A stretch of 64,000 bases of DNA from Streptomyces flavofungini (GCF_030388665.1 NZ_CP128846.1:186001-250000); one strand, 5' to 3'; positions 45,739 through 63,040 are shown, numbered from the stretch's first letter. The notes: generated by a model from the letters alone, not told the origin. A program made the numbers and translations.

Positions 45739-45757
45739 TTAGGTAAGCCTAACCTTA
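45739..45757. promoter_or_regulatory. Iron box (DmdR/IdeR type) for the dhb operon
   Basis: TTAGGTAAGCCTAACCTTA, 22 bp upstream of the dhbA start. Strong match to the streptomycete iron-box consensus TTAGGTTAGGCTAACCTAA. Confidence 0.9.
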
Positions 45758-45795
45758 GACGAAGCGGGCGAGAGTGCGCCCCGCTCGACCGCCTG

Positions 45796-45814
45796 TTTGG
45801 TTAGGCTAACCTCA
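45796..45814. promoter_or_regulatory. Iron box for the FecCD permease gene
   Basis: TTTGGTTAGGCTAACCTCA, 17 of 19 to the consensus, ending 4 bp before the permease start codon. Confidence 0.9.
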
Positions 45815-45818
45815 CTTC

Positions 45819-48155
45819 ATGCAGTCGCAGCACACGGGTACGTCACAGCCCGCAGCCGAAGAGGGCCCGCCACCGGGCCAGTTGGCCGACACCTCCGCAA
45901 AGGGGCGTGTTCCGGCCGCCACAGCGGTCCCGGTCGCCACCCCGCCGTCCACCCCGGACCGCGCCCGGCGCCGGATCCGCCACCGGCTCGCGGGCCTCGC
46001 CGTCCTGCTCCTCGTGCTGTGCGCCCTGTCGCTGTCCATCGGGGCCGGTGAGGTCGGGCCCGGCGGCGCTCTGGACTATCTGTTCGATCGCGGCGGCGCC
46101 CGCGACGACGCACGGCTCGCCCTCGTCATCGGCGACCTGCGGCTGCCCCGCACCCTCACCGCCGTCCTCGTCGGCACCGCGCTCGGCGTGGCCGGGTGCC
46201 TCCTCCAAGCCGTCACCCGCAATCCCCTCGCCGAGACGGGGCTGCTCGGGGTCAACGCGGGCGCCTCCCTGGGCGTCGTCGCCGGCATCGCCCTTCTCGG
46301 GTTCGACTCCGGATACGCCTATCTGGTCTGCGCGTTCGCCGGTGCCGTGGTCGCCAGCGCGCTGGTGCTCCTCATCGCCGGGCGCGGCGGCGGCTCCCCG
46401 ATGCGGCTCGTGCTCGCCGGGTCGGCGCTCGGCGCCACGTTCGGCGGGCTCACCAGCGTCATCGTCGTCAACTCCGCCGAGACGTACGACCGTTTCCGGT
46501 TCTGGGTGCTCGGCTCGCTCGCCGGTGTCGAGGGGTACGGCGAACTCGTCCGCCTCGCCCCGGTCCTCGGCGTCGGACTGCTCGTCGCCGGGCTCGTCGT
46601 GCGGCCCCTGTCGGCGCTGGCCCTCGGCGACGACCTGGCCCGCGGCCTCGGCCACCGCCCCTCGGTCACCCGCACCGTCGTCGCCGTCGCCGTGACGCTG
46701 CTCACCGCCGCGGCCGTGGCGCTCGCGGGCCCGATCTCCTTCCTCGGCCTGCTCGCCGGGTTCGTGGCCCGCTCCCTCGCCGGGCCCCGGCTCGCGGTCC
46801 GCCTGGTCCTCGCCGGACTCGTCGGCGCCGGGGTCCTCACCACCGCCGACGTGGCCGCCCGCGTGGTGTCCCGGCCCTTCGAGGCACCCGTGTCCGTCAT
46901 CGTCGCGCTCATCGGCGCGCCCGTCCTCATCGGCATCGTGCGCTCCCAGCAACTCGCGACGATGGGGATGACGGACCCGGCAGCGGAGGAGTCGGGCGGC
47001 GGCAAGCGGCGCGTCGGGGTGCCGGTGCGGGCGTTGGCATACCGTGCCGTGCGCGCGGGCCGCCGCGCCGACGGCCCGCGCGGCGCCACCGGCCTCGAAA
47101 GCCCCCTCCGCCCGGCCCGCGCCGACGGCCTCATGACCCTGCGCACCGGACCCCTCTCGTTCCTGGTGGCGCGCCGCCCCGCCTTCGCCGCCCTCGGCCT
47201 CGCCGCCCTCCTCGTGTGCGCCGTCGTCCTCTCCGCGTACGCCGGGCAGAGCGACATGGGCATCGCCCGCACCTTCCACGCCGTCCTCGGCCAGGGCGAC
47301 CGCTTCGACGTACTGCTCGTGCAGAAGTTCCGGCTCGGCCGGATCGTCGCCGGGCTCGTCGCGGGCGCCGCGCTCGGCCTCGCGGGCTGCCTCACCCAGA
47401 CCCTGGCCCGCAACCGCCTCGCCACCCCCGAACTGCTCGGCGTCAACGACGGCGCCACCGCTGCCGTCCTGCTCTCCGCCACCCTCAGCGCGTCCGGCTC
47501 GTTCGGCGCCTGGTGGGCGGGGCCGCTCGGCGCGCTGGTCGCCGTGATCGTGGTGACCGCCGTGTCCGGCGGCGTGGGACAGCGCGGCTACCGGGTCCTG
47601 GTCGTGGGCCTCGCCATGTCGGCGCTCGCCTCCGCCGTCACCCAGGTCGTCCTGTCCCGGCGCTCCCTCAACTCGGCCGGCTCGCTGTACGTGTGGACCT
47701 CAGGGAGCCTCAACGGCCGCGGCTACTCCGTCGCCGTGCCGGTACTCATCGGCCTCGCGGTGCTGATCCCGGTGGCGCTCGCCGTCGCCCGGCATCTCGC
47801 GGTGCTGCGGTTCGACGACGACACCGCCGCGTCCCTGGGGTCGGCGCCGGCCCGTACCCGTGTCGTCTGTCTGCTGCTCGCGGTGGCGCTGGCCGGCCTG
47901 GCCGTCGGAATCTGCGGTCCCGTCGGGTTCGTGGCGCTGGCCTCGCCGGTGATCGCGTCGCGGCTCGCCGGGCCGCTGCGGGTGCCGTTGATCGGCTCGA
48001 TGCTCACCGGGGCCGTGCTGGTGGTCGCCGCCGACACGCTCGGGCGGATCGCGTTCTCCGGCTCCGAGCTGCCCGTGGGCATCGTGACGACCGTCCTGGG
48101 CGGGCCGTTCCTGCTGTGGGTGCTGCTCGGCCGCTCCGCGGCGACCCGCGTCTGA
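45819..48155 (+). CDS. Fused FecCD siderophore permease (two domains in one chain)
   Basis: 778 residues. Two FecCD-type permease halves: residues ~50-375 and ~440-775, each with about ten transmembrane helices and the motifs GLRLPRTLTAVLVG-like and GxAGCL(L/T)Q, then NPLAETGLLGVNAGA (half 1) and NRLATPELLGVNDGA (half 2). The two subunits, FepD and FepG in enterobactin systems, are one protein as in FhuB. Partners: binding lipoprotein (61960) and ATPase (63113). Confidence 0.92.
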   Translation: MQSQHTGTSQPAAEEGPPPGQLADTSAKGRVPAATAVPVATPPSTPDRARRRIRHRLAGLAVLLLVLCALSLSIGAGEVGPGGALDYLFDRGGARDDARLALVIGDLRLPRTLTAVLVGTALGVAGCLLQAVTRNPLAETGLLGVNAGASLGVVAGIALLGFDSGYAYLVCAFAGAVVASALVLLIAGRGGGSPMRLVLAGSALGATFGGLTSVIVVNSAETYDRFRFWVLGSLAGVEGYGELVRLAPVLGVGLLVAGLVVRPLSALALGDDLARGLGHRPSVTRTVVAVAVTLLTAAAVALAGPISFLGLLAGFVARSLAGPRLAVRLVLAGLVGAGVLTTADVAARVVSRPFEAPVSVIVALIGAPVLIGIVRSQQLATMGMTDPAAEESGGGKRRVGVPVRALAYRAVRAGRRADGPRGATGLESPLRPARADGLMTLRTGPLSFLVARRPAFAALGLAALLVCAVVLSAYAGQSDMGIARTFHAVLGQGDRFDVLLVQKFRLGRIVAGLVAGAALGLAGCLTQTLARNRLATPELLGVNDGATAAVLLSATLSASGSFGAWWAGPLGALVAVIVVTAVSGGVGQRGYRVLVVGLAMSALASAVTQVVLSRRSLNSAGSLYVWTSGSLNGRGYSVAVPVLIGLAVLIPVALAVARHLAVLRFDDDTAASLGSAPARTRVVCLLLAVALAGLAVGICGPVGFVALASPVIASRLAGPLRVPLIGSMLTGAVLVVAADTLGRIAFSGSELPVGIVTTVLGGPFLLWVLLGRSAATRV

Positions 48156-48240
48156 GACCACCCCCCCCCGTGCCCGAGACGGCCCCCGCGTCCGTCGCGC
48201 CCCCCGTCGACTCCATCCCGCCCCCGAGAGGTGCCCCCAC

Positions 48241-49458
48241 GTGACCGACACCCGCAGCCCCCTCGTCCGCTCCCTGCGTCAGGCGGTCCGCGCCCAGGTC
48301 GCGGGCGCGGAAGCGGAGTTCTGGCTCCGCGCGGAAGCCCTCGGCACCCCGCTCGTCGAGCCCGATCCCGAAGGCGACCCCGCGCACCGCCTGGTCACGT
48401 TCGTCTGGCGCGACGACCCCGCGGCACCCGCGTCCGACGTCCTGGCGCTGCTGCACACCGTCACCGACCGGGCCCGGCACGCGGGGGACCTGACCGCCCA
48501 TCTGATGGACCGCGTGGACGGCACCTCGGTCTGGGCCATCAGCCACCGGCTGCGCGCCGACCACCGCGCCTCGTACCAGTTCCTGCCGCACCACGGCACC
48601 CGCGAGGACGTCCTGCGCACCGACCGGGCGTCCTGGCGGGCCGTCCTGGACGCGGCGGTTCCCGACCCCCTGAACCCCGCCCCGGCCCTGCCGTCCCGCG
48701 ACGGCCGCTCCCCCGCCTCGATCCTGTCCCTGCCGGACGCCCCCGCGCAGCCCCACACCGACCGCAGACCCGGCGTCCCCCGGGGACGCAGCGTCGACGC
48801 CGAAGTCGCCGCGCGGCGCGTCACCGTGCACCTGCCGCCCGGCCACACCCCGCAGAGCGGCCCGTACGCCGTGGCGGTGCTCCTGGACGGCGAGATGTGG
48901 GGTCCCGTCCTCGGTGTCGGCGACATCCTCGACAACCTGCACGCGGACGGCGCGCTGCCTGCGACCGTCGCGCTGCTCGTCGACACGATGGGCCACCGGA
49001 TGGAGGACCTGTCGTGCAGCGGGCCGTTCGTCGACTGGCTCGCGGACGAGTTGCTGCCGTGGGCGGCGGGACGGTACGGCACGGACGCGCGGCCCGAGCG
49101 CACGGTGGTGGCGGGCCAGAGCGCGGGCGGCCTCACCGCGGCGTTCGCCGCGCACCACCGGCCGGACCGGTTCGGCCTCGCGCTGTCCCAGTCGGGGTCG
49201 TTCTGGTGGCCCGACGACGAACGCGGCACCGAGTGGCTGACCCGGCAGTACGCGTCCACCCCGCGCCGACCGGTCCGCCTGCGCCTGGAAGTCGGCCTCC
49301 AGGAGTGGCTGCTCCTTCAGGAGAACCGCAGGCTCCGGGACGTCCTCAGGGAGCGGGGCTACGACGTGTCGTACACGGAGTTCAACGGCGGCCACGACTA
49401 CGCCTGTTGGCGGGGCGGCCTCGCGTCCGGTCTGGCGGCGCTGCTGTCGGGGCGCTGA
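48241..49458 (+). CDS. Enterobactin-esterase-like hydrolase (Fes family)
   Basis: 405 residues without a signal peptide. N-terminal Fes domain (VTFVWRDDPAAPAS; VWAISHRLRADHRASYQFLP) then an alpha/beta hydrolase with nucleophile Ser in VVAGQSAGGLTAAF and catalytic His in NGGHDYACWR. Fes hydrolyses the trilactone of ferric catecholate siderophores in the cytoplasm to release iron. Its presence fits a macrolactone product made by the TE-bearing NRPS here. It follows the permease gene on the same strand. Confidence 0.92.
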   Translation: MTDTRSPLVRSLRQAVRAQVAGAEAEFWLRAEALGTPLVEPDPEGDPAHRLVTFVWRDDPAAPASDVLALLHTVTDRARHAGDLTAHLMDRVDGTSVWAISHRLRADHRASYQFLPHHGTREDVLRTDRASWRAVLDAAVPDPLNPAPALPSRDGRSPASILSLPDAPAQPHTDRRPGVPRGRSVDAEVAARRVTVHLPPGHTPQSGPYAVAVLLDGEMWGPVLGVGDILDNLHADGALPATVALLVDTMGHRMEDLSCSGPFVDWLADELLPWAAGRYGTDARPERTVVAGQSAGGLTAAFAAHHRPDRFGLALSQSGSFWWPDDERGTEWLTRQYASTPRRPVRLRLEVGLQEWLLLQENRRLRDVLRERGYDVSYTEFNGGHDYACWRGGLASGLAALLSGR

Positions 49459-49640
49459 GCAGTCAGGTCGGCCGGAACGTGCGGCGCACCGCTTTCCGCG
49501 CGTCACGGGCGTGGTCGTGTCGGAACCGCTGTTCCGGGTCGGCAGGCGGGCCTGAAGGCGACCGAACGCCCCCTGGCCGTGGGCTTCGGCGTGGGAGAAG
49601 TCCGGCCGAATCCTCCGTGGAAAGCCGGGAGGATACGAGA

Positions 49641-49910
49641 ATGCCGACTCCTCGCGCGGTGAGTGAGGAAACGACGCTGGTCGCCCGGGTGGAGCGGGCC
49701 CTGTGGACGGGGCTGCACGATGACCGTCCGGCCACGTACTTCCTGATGGCCGATGTCGAGGGATGTGCGCGGCTGTCCGGCCCGGAGGCCGAGGCGAACG
49801 CACCGGACAACCGGTTCGAACTGCGCTGGGCGACGGCAGAGGACCTCAACCCGCTGGGCCTTCGTCCCCCGGATGCCGGACACCACGTTGCCGAAATGCT
49901 GCGGCGCTGA
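49641..49910 (+). pseudogene. 5'-truncated Nudix hydrolase remnant
   Basis: An open frame of 89 residues from ATG 49641. From residue 6 it reads AVSEETTLVARVERALWTGL, the last residues of a Nudix box (REVxEETxL) and what follows, then RPATYFLMADVEG, NRFELRWATAEDLNPLGLRP. The catalytic Nudix box core (GxxxxxE) and all preceding sequence are missing, so the product should be inactive. It could still be translated. Confidence 0.7.
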
Positions 49911-50030
49911 TCGACGGCCCCCTCCGGCCGGCTCAGGTGCCTTGGAGGAACCGCCCCCGAGCCGTGACGCGTCGCAATGGGGGCGTGGGGCCCGATTCCG
50001 GGGACCTGTCCGCTGTGGTCCTCTGAGCGC

Positions 50031-50513
50031 ATGGAAGTCGTGCTGGCCGCCGCCATCGCCGTAGTCGGGACCTTGATGGGTTCAGTGATCACATATCTGC
50101 TCCAGGTACGCACCGCTGAGCACGGTGAACGACGTCGCAACAGGGAACAGCTGAGGCAGGAGCGACTCACAGCGTTCTGTGCGGTCGTCGATGCGCTGCA
50201 CAGCGTCCGCCGTGCGGAGCACGACCGGTGGAGGCACGAACAGGAGAGCCCCGAGGGAGCCGAAGCCATCGAGGCGCGGGAAAGATCGATCGAGCTCCGC
50301 CCCGCCGCCTGGTCCGCGCTCACTCGCCTGCACCTGCTGGTGGACGAACCCGAGTTGGTGCGGTCCGCGCAGCGTGCCTACCGGAGTGTCAGGGCCATCC
50401 ACTGGGCTCAGGACGAAGATGATCTGCACGACAGGGACCGAGCCTCCCGCGCCGCCCTTGATGCGTTCTTGTCGGCTGCGGCGGTGTACATGCGCGAGGC
50501 CATGACCGGGTGA
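50031..50513 (+). CDS. Small membrane-anchored hypothetical protein
   Basis: 160 residues. One N-terminal transmembrane helix (VVLAAAIAVVGTLMGSVITY), then a charged Arg/Glu-rich helix (ERRRNREQLRQERL) and a helical cytoplasmic domain ending AAVYMREAMTG. Common in Streptomyces accessory regions. Function unknown. ATG 50031 directly follows a poor ribosome site. Confidence 0.65.
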   Translation: MEVVLAAAIAVVGTLMGSVITYLLQVRTAEHGERRRNREQLRQERLTAFCAVVDALHSVRRAEHDRWRHEQESPEGAEAIEARERSIELRPAAWSALTRLHLLVDEPELVRSAQRAYRSVRAIHWAQDEDDLHDRDRASRAALDAFLSAAAVYMREAMTG

Positions 50514-50651
50514 TGCTCCGCAGCGGCCATCGGCAGCGGCTTCGCTGCGCCGCCGACGCGGGGACGGTGCTCGCCGAGCGACGACAGGCCAGGGATCGCT
50601 GTCCGTACGGAGGCTTCGCCCGGACTGTCGTGCGAGGTTGATCGAGGCTGC

Positions 50652-51386
50652 TCACGCCACGGGGGCGGCGAGCGCCGGATCCTGACCGGATCGGGCGAGC
50701 GCCTCGGCGACGAACCCGGACGCCGTCAACTCGGCCACCATCCCGCTCAGGAACCGCACCGTCTCCGGACGCCGGTCCTTCGTCGTCCCGACGGCCTGCC
50801 GGATGGTCATGAACGCGGGCTCGATCAGGCGCAGTCCGGGGTGCTCGGCGACGTGGGCGGCGAGGGGCTGGCGGATGCCCGCGGCGGCCTCCAGCTTCTC
50901 GGCGTGGAAGACACCGACGCCCTCGGGGCCCCGGACGACGGTGGCGTGACGCAGGGTCCGGGTCAGGTACAGGTCGTAGGCGGAGCCCTGCTTGACCCCG
51001 ATCCTGACTCCCTCCCGGTCCACCTCCTCCGGCGTGCGCAGCGCGGAGTCGGCCGGGACCGCGTACATCCCCTCGATGTGCACGTACGGGGCGGTGAACG
51101 CGATCTCCGCCTCGCGGGCCGGTTCGACGGCGAGGAAGCACAGGTCGGCGTGGCCGTTGGCCATCGCTTCGTAGGACTTGCGGGCCGCGTCGAAGCACTG
51201 GAACTCCACGGGCAGGCCGAGGCGCCGGGCCACCTCACCGGCCAGGTCCACGGTCACTCCGCGGGGCGCTTGTGGGGTGCCCTGGGCGAGGACGGGGTTG
51301 CCGAGGTTGATGGATGCGCGCAGCACGCCGGTGGGGGCGAGGTCACGGGCGAGCGCGGCGCCGTCGGTGTTCTCGGTGATCTCCAT
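50652..51386 (-). CDS. Solute-binding (family 3)-like protein without signal peptide
   Basis: 244 residues, two lobes of an amino-acid-binding-protein fold: GVLRASINLGNPVLAQGTP, VTVDLAGEVARRLGLPVEFQ, DLCFLAVEPAREAEIAFTAP, GVRIGVKQGSAYDLYLTRTL. Normal members are exported; this one starts MEITENTDGAALARDLAPTG with no signal peptide or lipobox. It may be a cytoplasmic ligand sensor or enzyme-like dehydratase of the fold. No ABC partners nearby. Confidence 0.75.
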   Translation of the reverse strand: MEITENTDGAALARDLAPTGVLRASINLGNPVLAQGTPQAPRGVTVDLAGEVARRLGLPVEFQCFDAARKSYEAMANGHADLCFLAVEPAREAEIAFTAPYVHIEGMYAVPADSALRTPEEVDREGVRIGVKQGSAYDLYLTRTLRHATVVRGPEGVGVFHAEKLEAAAGIRQPLAAHVAEHPGLRLIEPAFMTIRQAVGTTKDRRPETVRFLSGMVAELTASGFVAEALARSGQDPALAAPVA

Positions 51387-51498
51387 GGGCCGAGTCTAGG
51401 AACGGCGGACGGACCTCACCTCGCGGCCCCCACCTGGGGGCCGTGGTCCGAGCACGGCCATGCCCGCAACACCAGGACGGTGCTCGGACCAGGAGGGC

Positions 51499-52947
51499 TC
51501 AGGCCGCCACCGCGTCCCCCTCCGCCTGCACGCCGTCGTCCGCCCCGTCCTCGTACGGCGGCGGCTGCGGCGCCTCGGCCGGGAGGCGCAGCGCCACCAG
51601 CGCCCCGACCGCGACCAGCGCCGCCGTCCCCCACACCGCTGCCCGAAACGGTCCGGCGTCCGGGGCGCCGCCGTGGCCGCCGCCTCCGATCACGGCCGCG
51701 CACAGCGCGATGCCGACGGCGCCGCCGAGGGTGCGGACGATCTGGAAGAGCCCCATGGCCTGGCCCATGTCGGGCGGGGCGATCGACTCGAACCCGGCGA
51801 GCTGCACGGTGAGTACGGCGGTGCCGAGGACCAGGCCGACCAGGAACATCAGGAGCCGGACGGCCCAGGCGTCGTCGGCGACGCCGGGCATGCCGAGGAG
51901 GGCGAAGACGACGGTGGCGAGGAGCAGCGCGGGCACGGTGAGGGCGCGGGGGCCGAGGCGCGGCAGGAGCCGGTCCACGACCTGTGAGGCGAGCATCAGG
52001 CCGAGCGCCTCGGGGAACACGCTGAGCCCGGCGTCGAGCGCGGAGGCGCCCAGGGCCGCCTGGTACAGCAGCGGGAAGACGAAGAGCAGGCCCATGAGTC
52101 CGGCGGCGGTGAGGACGGCGAGCGCCGAGGCCGTGCCGTAGTCCCGGTCGGTGAACAGGCCAAGGCGCAGGAGGGGTTCGGCGGCACGGCGGAAGTGACG
52201 GACCGCGGCGACGAGGAGGAGCGCGCCGAGGACTGCGGCGGCGGCCACCGGCGGGCTGCTCCAGCCGTGTGCGGGTCCGTGCCCGAGGGCGTACGTCAGC
52301 AGGCCGAGCCCCGGGGTGGCCAGCCAGAAGCCGGTGCGGTCGAAGGGTCCTTCGGTGCCCTCGACGTGCTCGCGCAGGCCGAGGACGCCGATGAGGAGGG
52401 CGGCCAGGCCGATGGGCACGTTGACGAAGAACAGCCAGTGCCAGGAGGCGTGTTCGGTGAGCAGACCGCCGAGCGGCGGGCCGAGCGCGGGCATGAGGGC
52501 GGTGGGCACGATGAGTGCCTTGGCCAGCTTGCCGCGTTCGTGCGGGGCGTAGGTCCGAAACAGCAGGGTCATGCCGACCGGGGTGAGCAGGCCGCCCGCG
52601 AGGCCCTGCGCGGCGCGGGCCGCGATGAGCGTCGGCAGGTCCTGGGCGAGGCCGCACAGCGCGGATGCGGCGGTGAAGACCGCGAGGGAGCCGAGGAACA
52701 CGCGCTTGGTGCCGCAGCGGTCGCCGAGCCAGCCCGCCACGGGCAGGGTCAGGGCCAGGGCGACGAGGAAGGCCGTCTCGACGGCGTTGGCGGCGGAGAC
52801 GGGACGGCCGAAGTCCTCGGCGATGGTGAAGAGCGCCGGGTTGACGATCGTGGAGTCCAGGCCGCTCATGCACATCGCGGCCACGTAGACGACCACGACG
52901 GCGGCTCTCGGCGAGAGCGGGCCTGTGCGTACGGGACGGCCCTTCAC
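51499..52947 (-). CDS. DHA2-type MFS exporter
   Basis: 482 residues, 14 transmembrane helices (EmrB/QacA subfamily). Motif A-like [20 protein letters not shown], motif C-like [31 protein letters not shown]. Its GTG overlaps the MbtH stop, placing it in the NRPS operon, so it is the likely exporter of the catechol siderophore. Confidence 0.9.
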   Translation of the reverse strand: MKGRPVRTGPLSPRAAVVVVYVAAMCMSGLDSTIVNPALFTIAEDFGRPVSAANAVETAFLVALALTLPVAGWLGDRCGTKRVFLGSLAVFTAASALCGLAQDLPTLIAARAAQGLAGGLLTPVGMTLLFRTYAPHERGKLAKALIVPTALMPALGPPLGGLLTEHASWHWLFFVNVPIGLAALLIGVLGLREHVEGTEGPFDRTGFWLATPGLGLLTYALGHGPAHGWSSPPVAAAAVLGALLLVAAVRHFRRAAEPLLRLGLFTDRDYGTASALAVLTAAGLMGLLFVFPLLYQAALGASALDAGLSVFPEALGLMLASQVVDRLLPRLGPRALTVPALLLATVVFALLGMPGVADDAWAVRLLMFLVGLVLGTAVLTVQLAGFESIAPPDMGQAMGLFQIVRTLGGAVGIALCAAVIGGGGHGGAPDAGPFRAAVWGTAALVAVGALVALRLPAEAPQPPPYEDGADDGVQAEGDAVAA

Positions 52948-53156
52948 CGGGCGAGCGCCCCGGCGTCACGCGCGGTGATCCACTCCAGCGCGGCGGCGCG
53001 CGGGCAGGGGCCGTACACGACCGTCCAGCCGTCGGGCACGTCGGCGAACAGCGGCCACAGGGAGTGCTGCCGCAGTTCGTTGACGAGGACGACGAAGGTG
53101 CTCGTGGGGCCGTCCGCGTCGAAGGGGTTGGCGGGGGTGTCGCCGGTCACGGACAT
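52944..53156 (-). CDS. MbtH-like protein, divergent C-terminus
   Basis: 70 residues: [40 protein letters not shown]. MbtH proteins bind and activate NRPS adenylation domains. The usual third Trp (WTDMRP near the end) is missing: it reads [15 protein letters not shown]. 4 nt after the NRPS stop, within the operon. No second MbtH in the window. Confidence 0.88.
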   Translation of the reverse strand: MSVTGDTPANPFDADGPTSTFVVLVNELRQHSLWPLFADVPDGWTVVYGPCPRAAALEWITARDAGALAR

Positions 53157-53160
53157 GGGG

Positions 53161-60525
<7,365 letters not shown>

Positions 60526-60572
60526 GTGTACAACTCCTCGGGGATCGAGCGCACCGGACCACCAGCGCGAGG

Positions 60573-60591
60573 TTAGGTAAGCCTAAGCTAT
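60573..60591. promoter_or_regulatory. Iron box between NRPS and M20 hydrolase genes
   Basis: TTAGGTAAGCCTAAGCTAT: about 15 of 19 to the iron-box consensus, in the 123-bp divergent promoter region. Confidence 0.85.
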
Positions 60592-60648
60592 GTTCTCAGG
60601 GGTGTTGACGCGAACCGTTCCGTCCACCCCCGCACACGAAGAGGACCG

Positions 60649-61839
60649 ATGCCGCACCCCACCCACGGCGAAGCCGCAGCGACCGAAGGCGCCACCGCCG
60701 CCCCCGACGACCTCAAGTCCGCCGTGCGGCAACGCGTCGACGGACACCGCGACGCCCTCGTCGCCCTGAGCCGCCGCATCCACGGCCACCCGGAGACGGC
60801 CTTCACCGAGCACCTCGCCGCCGCTTGGTGCGCCGAGTCCCTGGCGGCGGCCGGATTCGCGGTCGAATCACCCGCGTACGGCCTGGACACCGCCTTTTCC
60901 GCGACGATCGGCGCGGGGCCGCGGACGGTGGCGGTCGTCTGCGAGTACGACGCCCTGCCGGACCTCGGACACGCCTGCGGCCACAACCTGATCGCCGCCG
61001 CGGGGGTCGGCGCCGCCCTCGCCCTCGCCCCGTTCGCCGACGGACTCGGCCTGCGGATACGGGTGCTGGGGACCCCGGCGGAGGAGCGCGGCGCGGGCAA
61101 GGCGCTGATGCTCGACGCCGGGGCGTTCGACGGGGTGGACGCCGCGATGATGGTGCACCCGTGCCCGTTCGAGATGTCCGACTTCCGGTCGTTCGCGCTC
61201 GGCACCCTGTCCGTCACGTACACCGGTCGCGCCGCGCATCCCAGCCTCAACCCGCACGAGGGCCGCAACGCCGCCGACGCCCTGACCGTCGCGCAGGTCG
61301 CGCTCGGGCTGCTGCGCCAGCACCTGCCGTCGCAGTGGCGAGTGCACGGCATCACCACAGAGGCGGGCACGAGCCCCAACGCGGTCCCGGCCCGCGCGAC
61401 GGCCTCGTACGAGCTGCGGGCGTCGGCCGCCGAGGACCTCACCGAGCTGCGCGCCCGCGTGGAGGACTGCTTCCGGGCGGGAGCGCTGGCCGCGGGCTGC
61501 GGCGTCACGCTGGAGCGGCCCGAGCCGGACTACCTGGACTTCCGCGGCGACCCCGCCCTCACCGAGCTGTGGACGCGCAACGCGCGGGCGCTCGGGCGGC
61601 CGGAGCCGGTGGAGCGCCCGCCGTTCGCCTGCACCGACATGGGCAACGTGTCGCACGTCGTGCCGTCCATCCACCCGGTGCTCGACATCAGCGGCGGCGC
61701 CTGCGGCCCGCACGAGCCGGAGTTCGCGCAGGCGGCACTCTCCCCCGCGGGAGAGCAAGCCCTCCTCGACGGGGCGACGGCGATGGCGTGGACGGCGGTG
61801 GACTTCGCCCGCGCCGCCGGGCAGAGCCCCGGCGACTGA
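60649..61839 (+). CDS. M20-family amidohydrolase/peptidase
   Basis: 396 residues. Metal-binding marks: HPETAF, CEYDALPDLGHACGHNL and GTPAEERGAGK (Glu). Dimerisation domain from TVTYTGRAAHPSLNPHEGRN. Carboxypeptidase/aminoacylase-type zinc enzyme. It shares the iron box with the NRPS, so it may cleave amide bonds of the siderophore or its degradation products. Confidence 0.88.
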   Translation: MPHPTHGEAAATEGATAAPDDLKSAVRQRVDGHRDALVALSRRIHGHPETAFTEHLAAAWCAESLAAAGFAVESPAYGLDTAFSATIGAGPRTVAVVCEYDALPDLGHACGHNLIAAAGVGAALALAPFADGLGLRIRVLGTPAEERGAGKALMLDAGAFDGVDAAMMVHPCPFEMSDFRSFALGTLSVTYTGRAAHPSLNPHEGRNAADALTVAQVALGLLRQHLPSQWRVHGITTEAGTSPNAVPARATASYELRASAAEDLTELRARVEDCFRAGALAAGCGVTLERPEPDYLDFRGDPALTELWTRNARALGRPEPVERPPFACTDMGNVSHVVPSIHPVLDISGGACGPHEPEFAQAALSPAGEQALLDGATAMAWTAVDFARAAGQSPGD

Positions 61840-61857
61840 CACCCACGTGGCCGACGC

Positions 61858-61889
61858 GGCCGCTCCCCGGGCTCCATCGGGGAGCGGCC
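61858..61889. terminator. Bidirectional hairpin between M20 hydrolase and lipoprotein genes
   Basis: GGCCGCTCCCCG/CGGGGAGCGGCC: perfect 12-bp stem with an 8-nt loop, 18 nt after the M20 stop and before the convergent lipoprotein stop. Confidence 0.85.
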
Positions 61890-61959
61890 ACAGCCACCGA
61901 CGGCTCGTCGGAACCGGTCGGCTACCGGCCCCGACGGCACGTCAGGACCTGGCGGGCCG

Positions 61960-62961
61960 TCAGGACTTCGACAGCGCCCTGACGATGTCCTTGAGCACGA
62001 CGTCACTGGCCAGCGGCCCGCCACGGGTGGACCAGACCGACCCGTTCACGGTCACGACGTGCTTCTTCTTGACGGCGCCCAGCTCCTTGTACGCGGGCTT
62101 GGACTGGACGTCCTTCAGGGCCTTCTCGCCGTCGGACGTCAGGGTCGAGAGGAACAGCCAGTCGCCGTCGATCTGGTCGATCTTCTCCAGGCTCAGCGAG
62201 GGAGTGTGCGCGTTGCCGTCCTTGTTCTGCGCCTTGGGCCGCTTCAGCCCCATCTCCAGGGCGACGCCGCTGGCGAACTGCTTCTTCTCCATCCAGCTGG
62301 GGCCGTCCGGGTTCCAGCGGACGATGGACACCTCGGCGCCCTTGTCGGCGCCGAGCTTCGCACCCGCGGCCTTCGCGGCGGACTCGTGGTCGGAGATGAC
62401 TTCGTTGGCCTTGTCGAGCTTGTTCACGGCGTTGCCGATGCCACGGAAGGAGAGCTTCCACTCATCGGTGGGCGCCATCGTCACGAGGGTGGCCGGGGTG
62501 ATCTCGCGGAGCTGCTTGAGGACCTGCTCGTCCTGCATGTCGCCGGCCAGGATGAGGTCGGGCTTGGCGGCGACGACCTTGTCCATGACGGGCTGGAGCA
62601 GGTTGCCGACGACGTCGATGTCCTTGACCTTGTCGGCCAGGTACGCCGGCGGCTTGTCGAGGCCCTGGCCGTTGGTGATGCCGACGGGCTCGAGGCCCAG
62701 GGCGAGGACCGCGTCCAGGTCCTCCTGGGTCAGGGTGACGATGCGCTTGGGGTGCGCGGGGACCTTGACGGTGCGGCCCGTGGCGTCCTTCACCGTGCGC
62801 GTGCCGGAGGCCTCGCCCGCCGAGGCGCCCTTGGAGTCCTTCTTGTCCGAGCCGGAGTCGGAACCGCATCCGGTCAGGAGCAGCGCGGCCGCCCCGAGGG
62901 CTGCGACTGCCTGTGCCGCGCGGCGCGGCACGAGGGGAAGGGATCTGCGGGGCAGGTTCAT
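61960..62961 (-). CDS. Ferri-siderophore-binding lipoprotein (FepB/FecB type)
   Basis: 333 residues. Signal peptide with lipobox LLTGC (Cys ~32), a Ser/Lys-rich linker, then a periplasmic-binding-protein class III fold: KDATGRTVKVPAHPKRIVTL, DAVLALGLEPVGITN, AAKPDLILAGDMQDEQVLKQ, DWLFLSTLTSDG. It delivers the ferric siderophore to the permease. Divergent from the ATPase with a shared iron box. Confidence 0.93.
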   Translation of the reverse strand: MNLPRRSLPLVPRRAAQAVAALGAAALLLTGCGSDSGSDKKDSKGASAGEASGTRTVKDATGRTVKVPAHPKRIVTLTQEDLDAVLALGLEPVGITNGQGLDKPPAYLADKVKDIDVVGNLLQPVMDKVVAAKPDLILAGDMQDEQVLKQLREITPATLVTMAPTDEWKLSFRGIGNAVNKLDKANEVISDHESAAKAAGAKLGADKGAEVSIVRWNPDGPSWMEKKQFASGVALEMGLKRPKAQNKDGNAHTPSLSLEKIDQIDGDWLFLSTLTSDGEKALKDVQSKPAYKELGAVKKKHVVTVNGSVWSTRGGPLASDVVLKDIVRALSKS

Positions 62962-63040
62962 CGAAGGCTCCGTGTTCCATGGGACATGACTGCGCGAAGG
63001 AGCGCACGGCCATGCGGCCGCGCCACCCCTCGGCAGAGAC

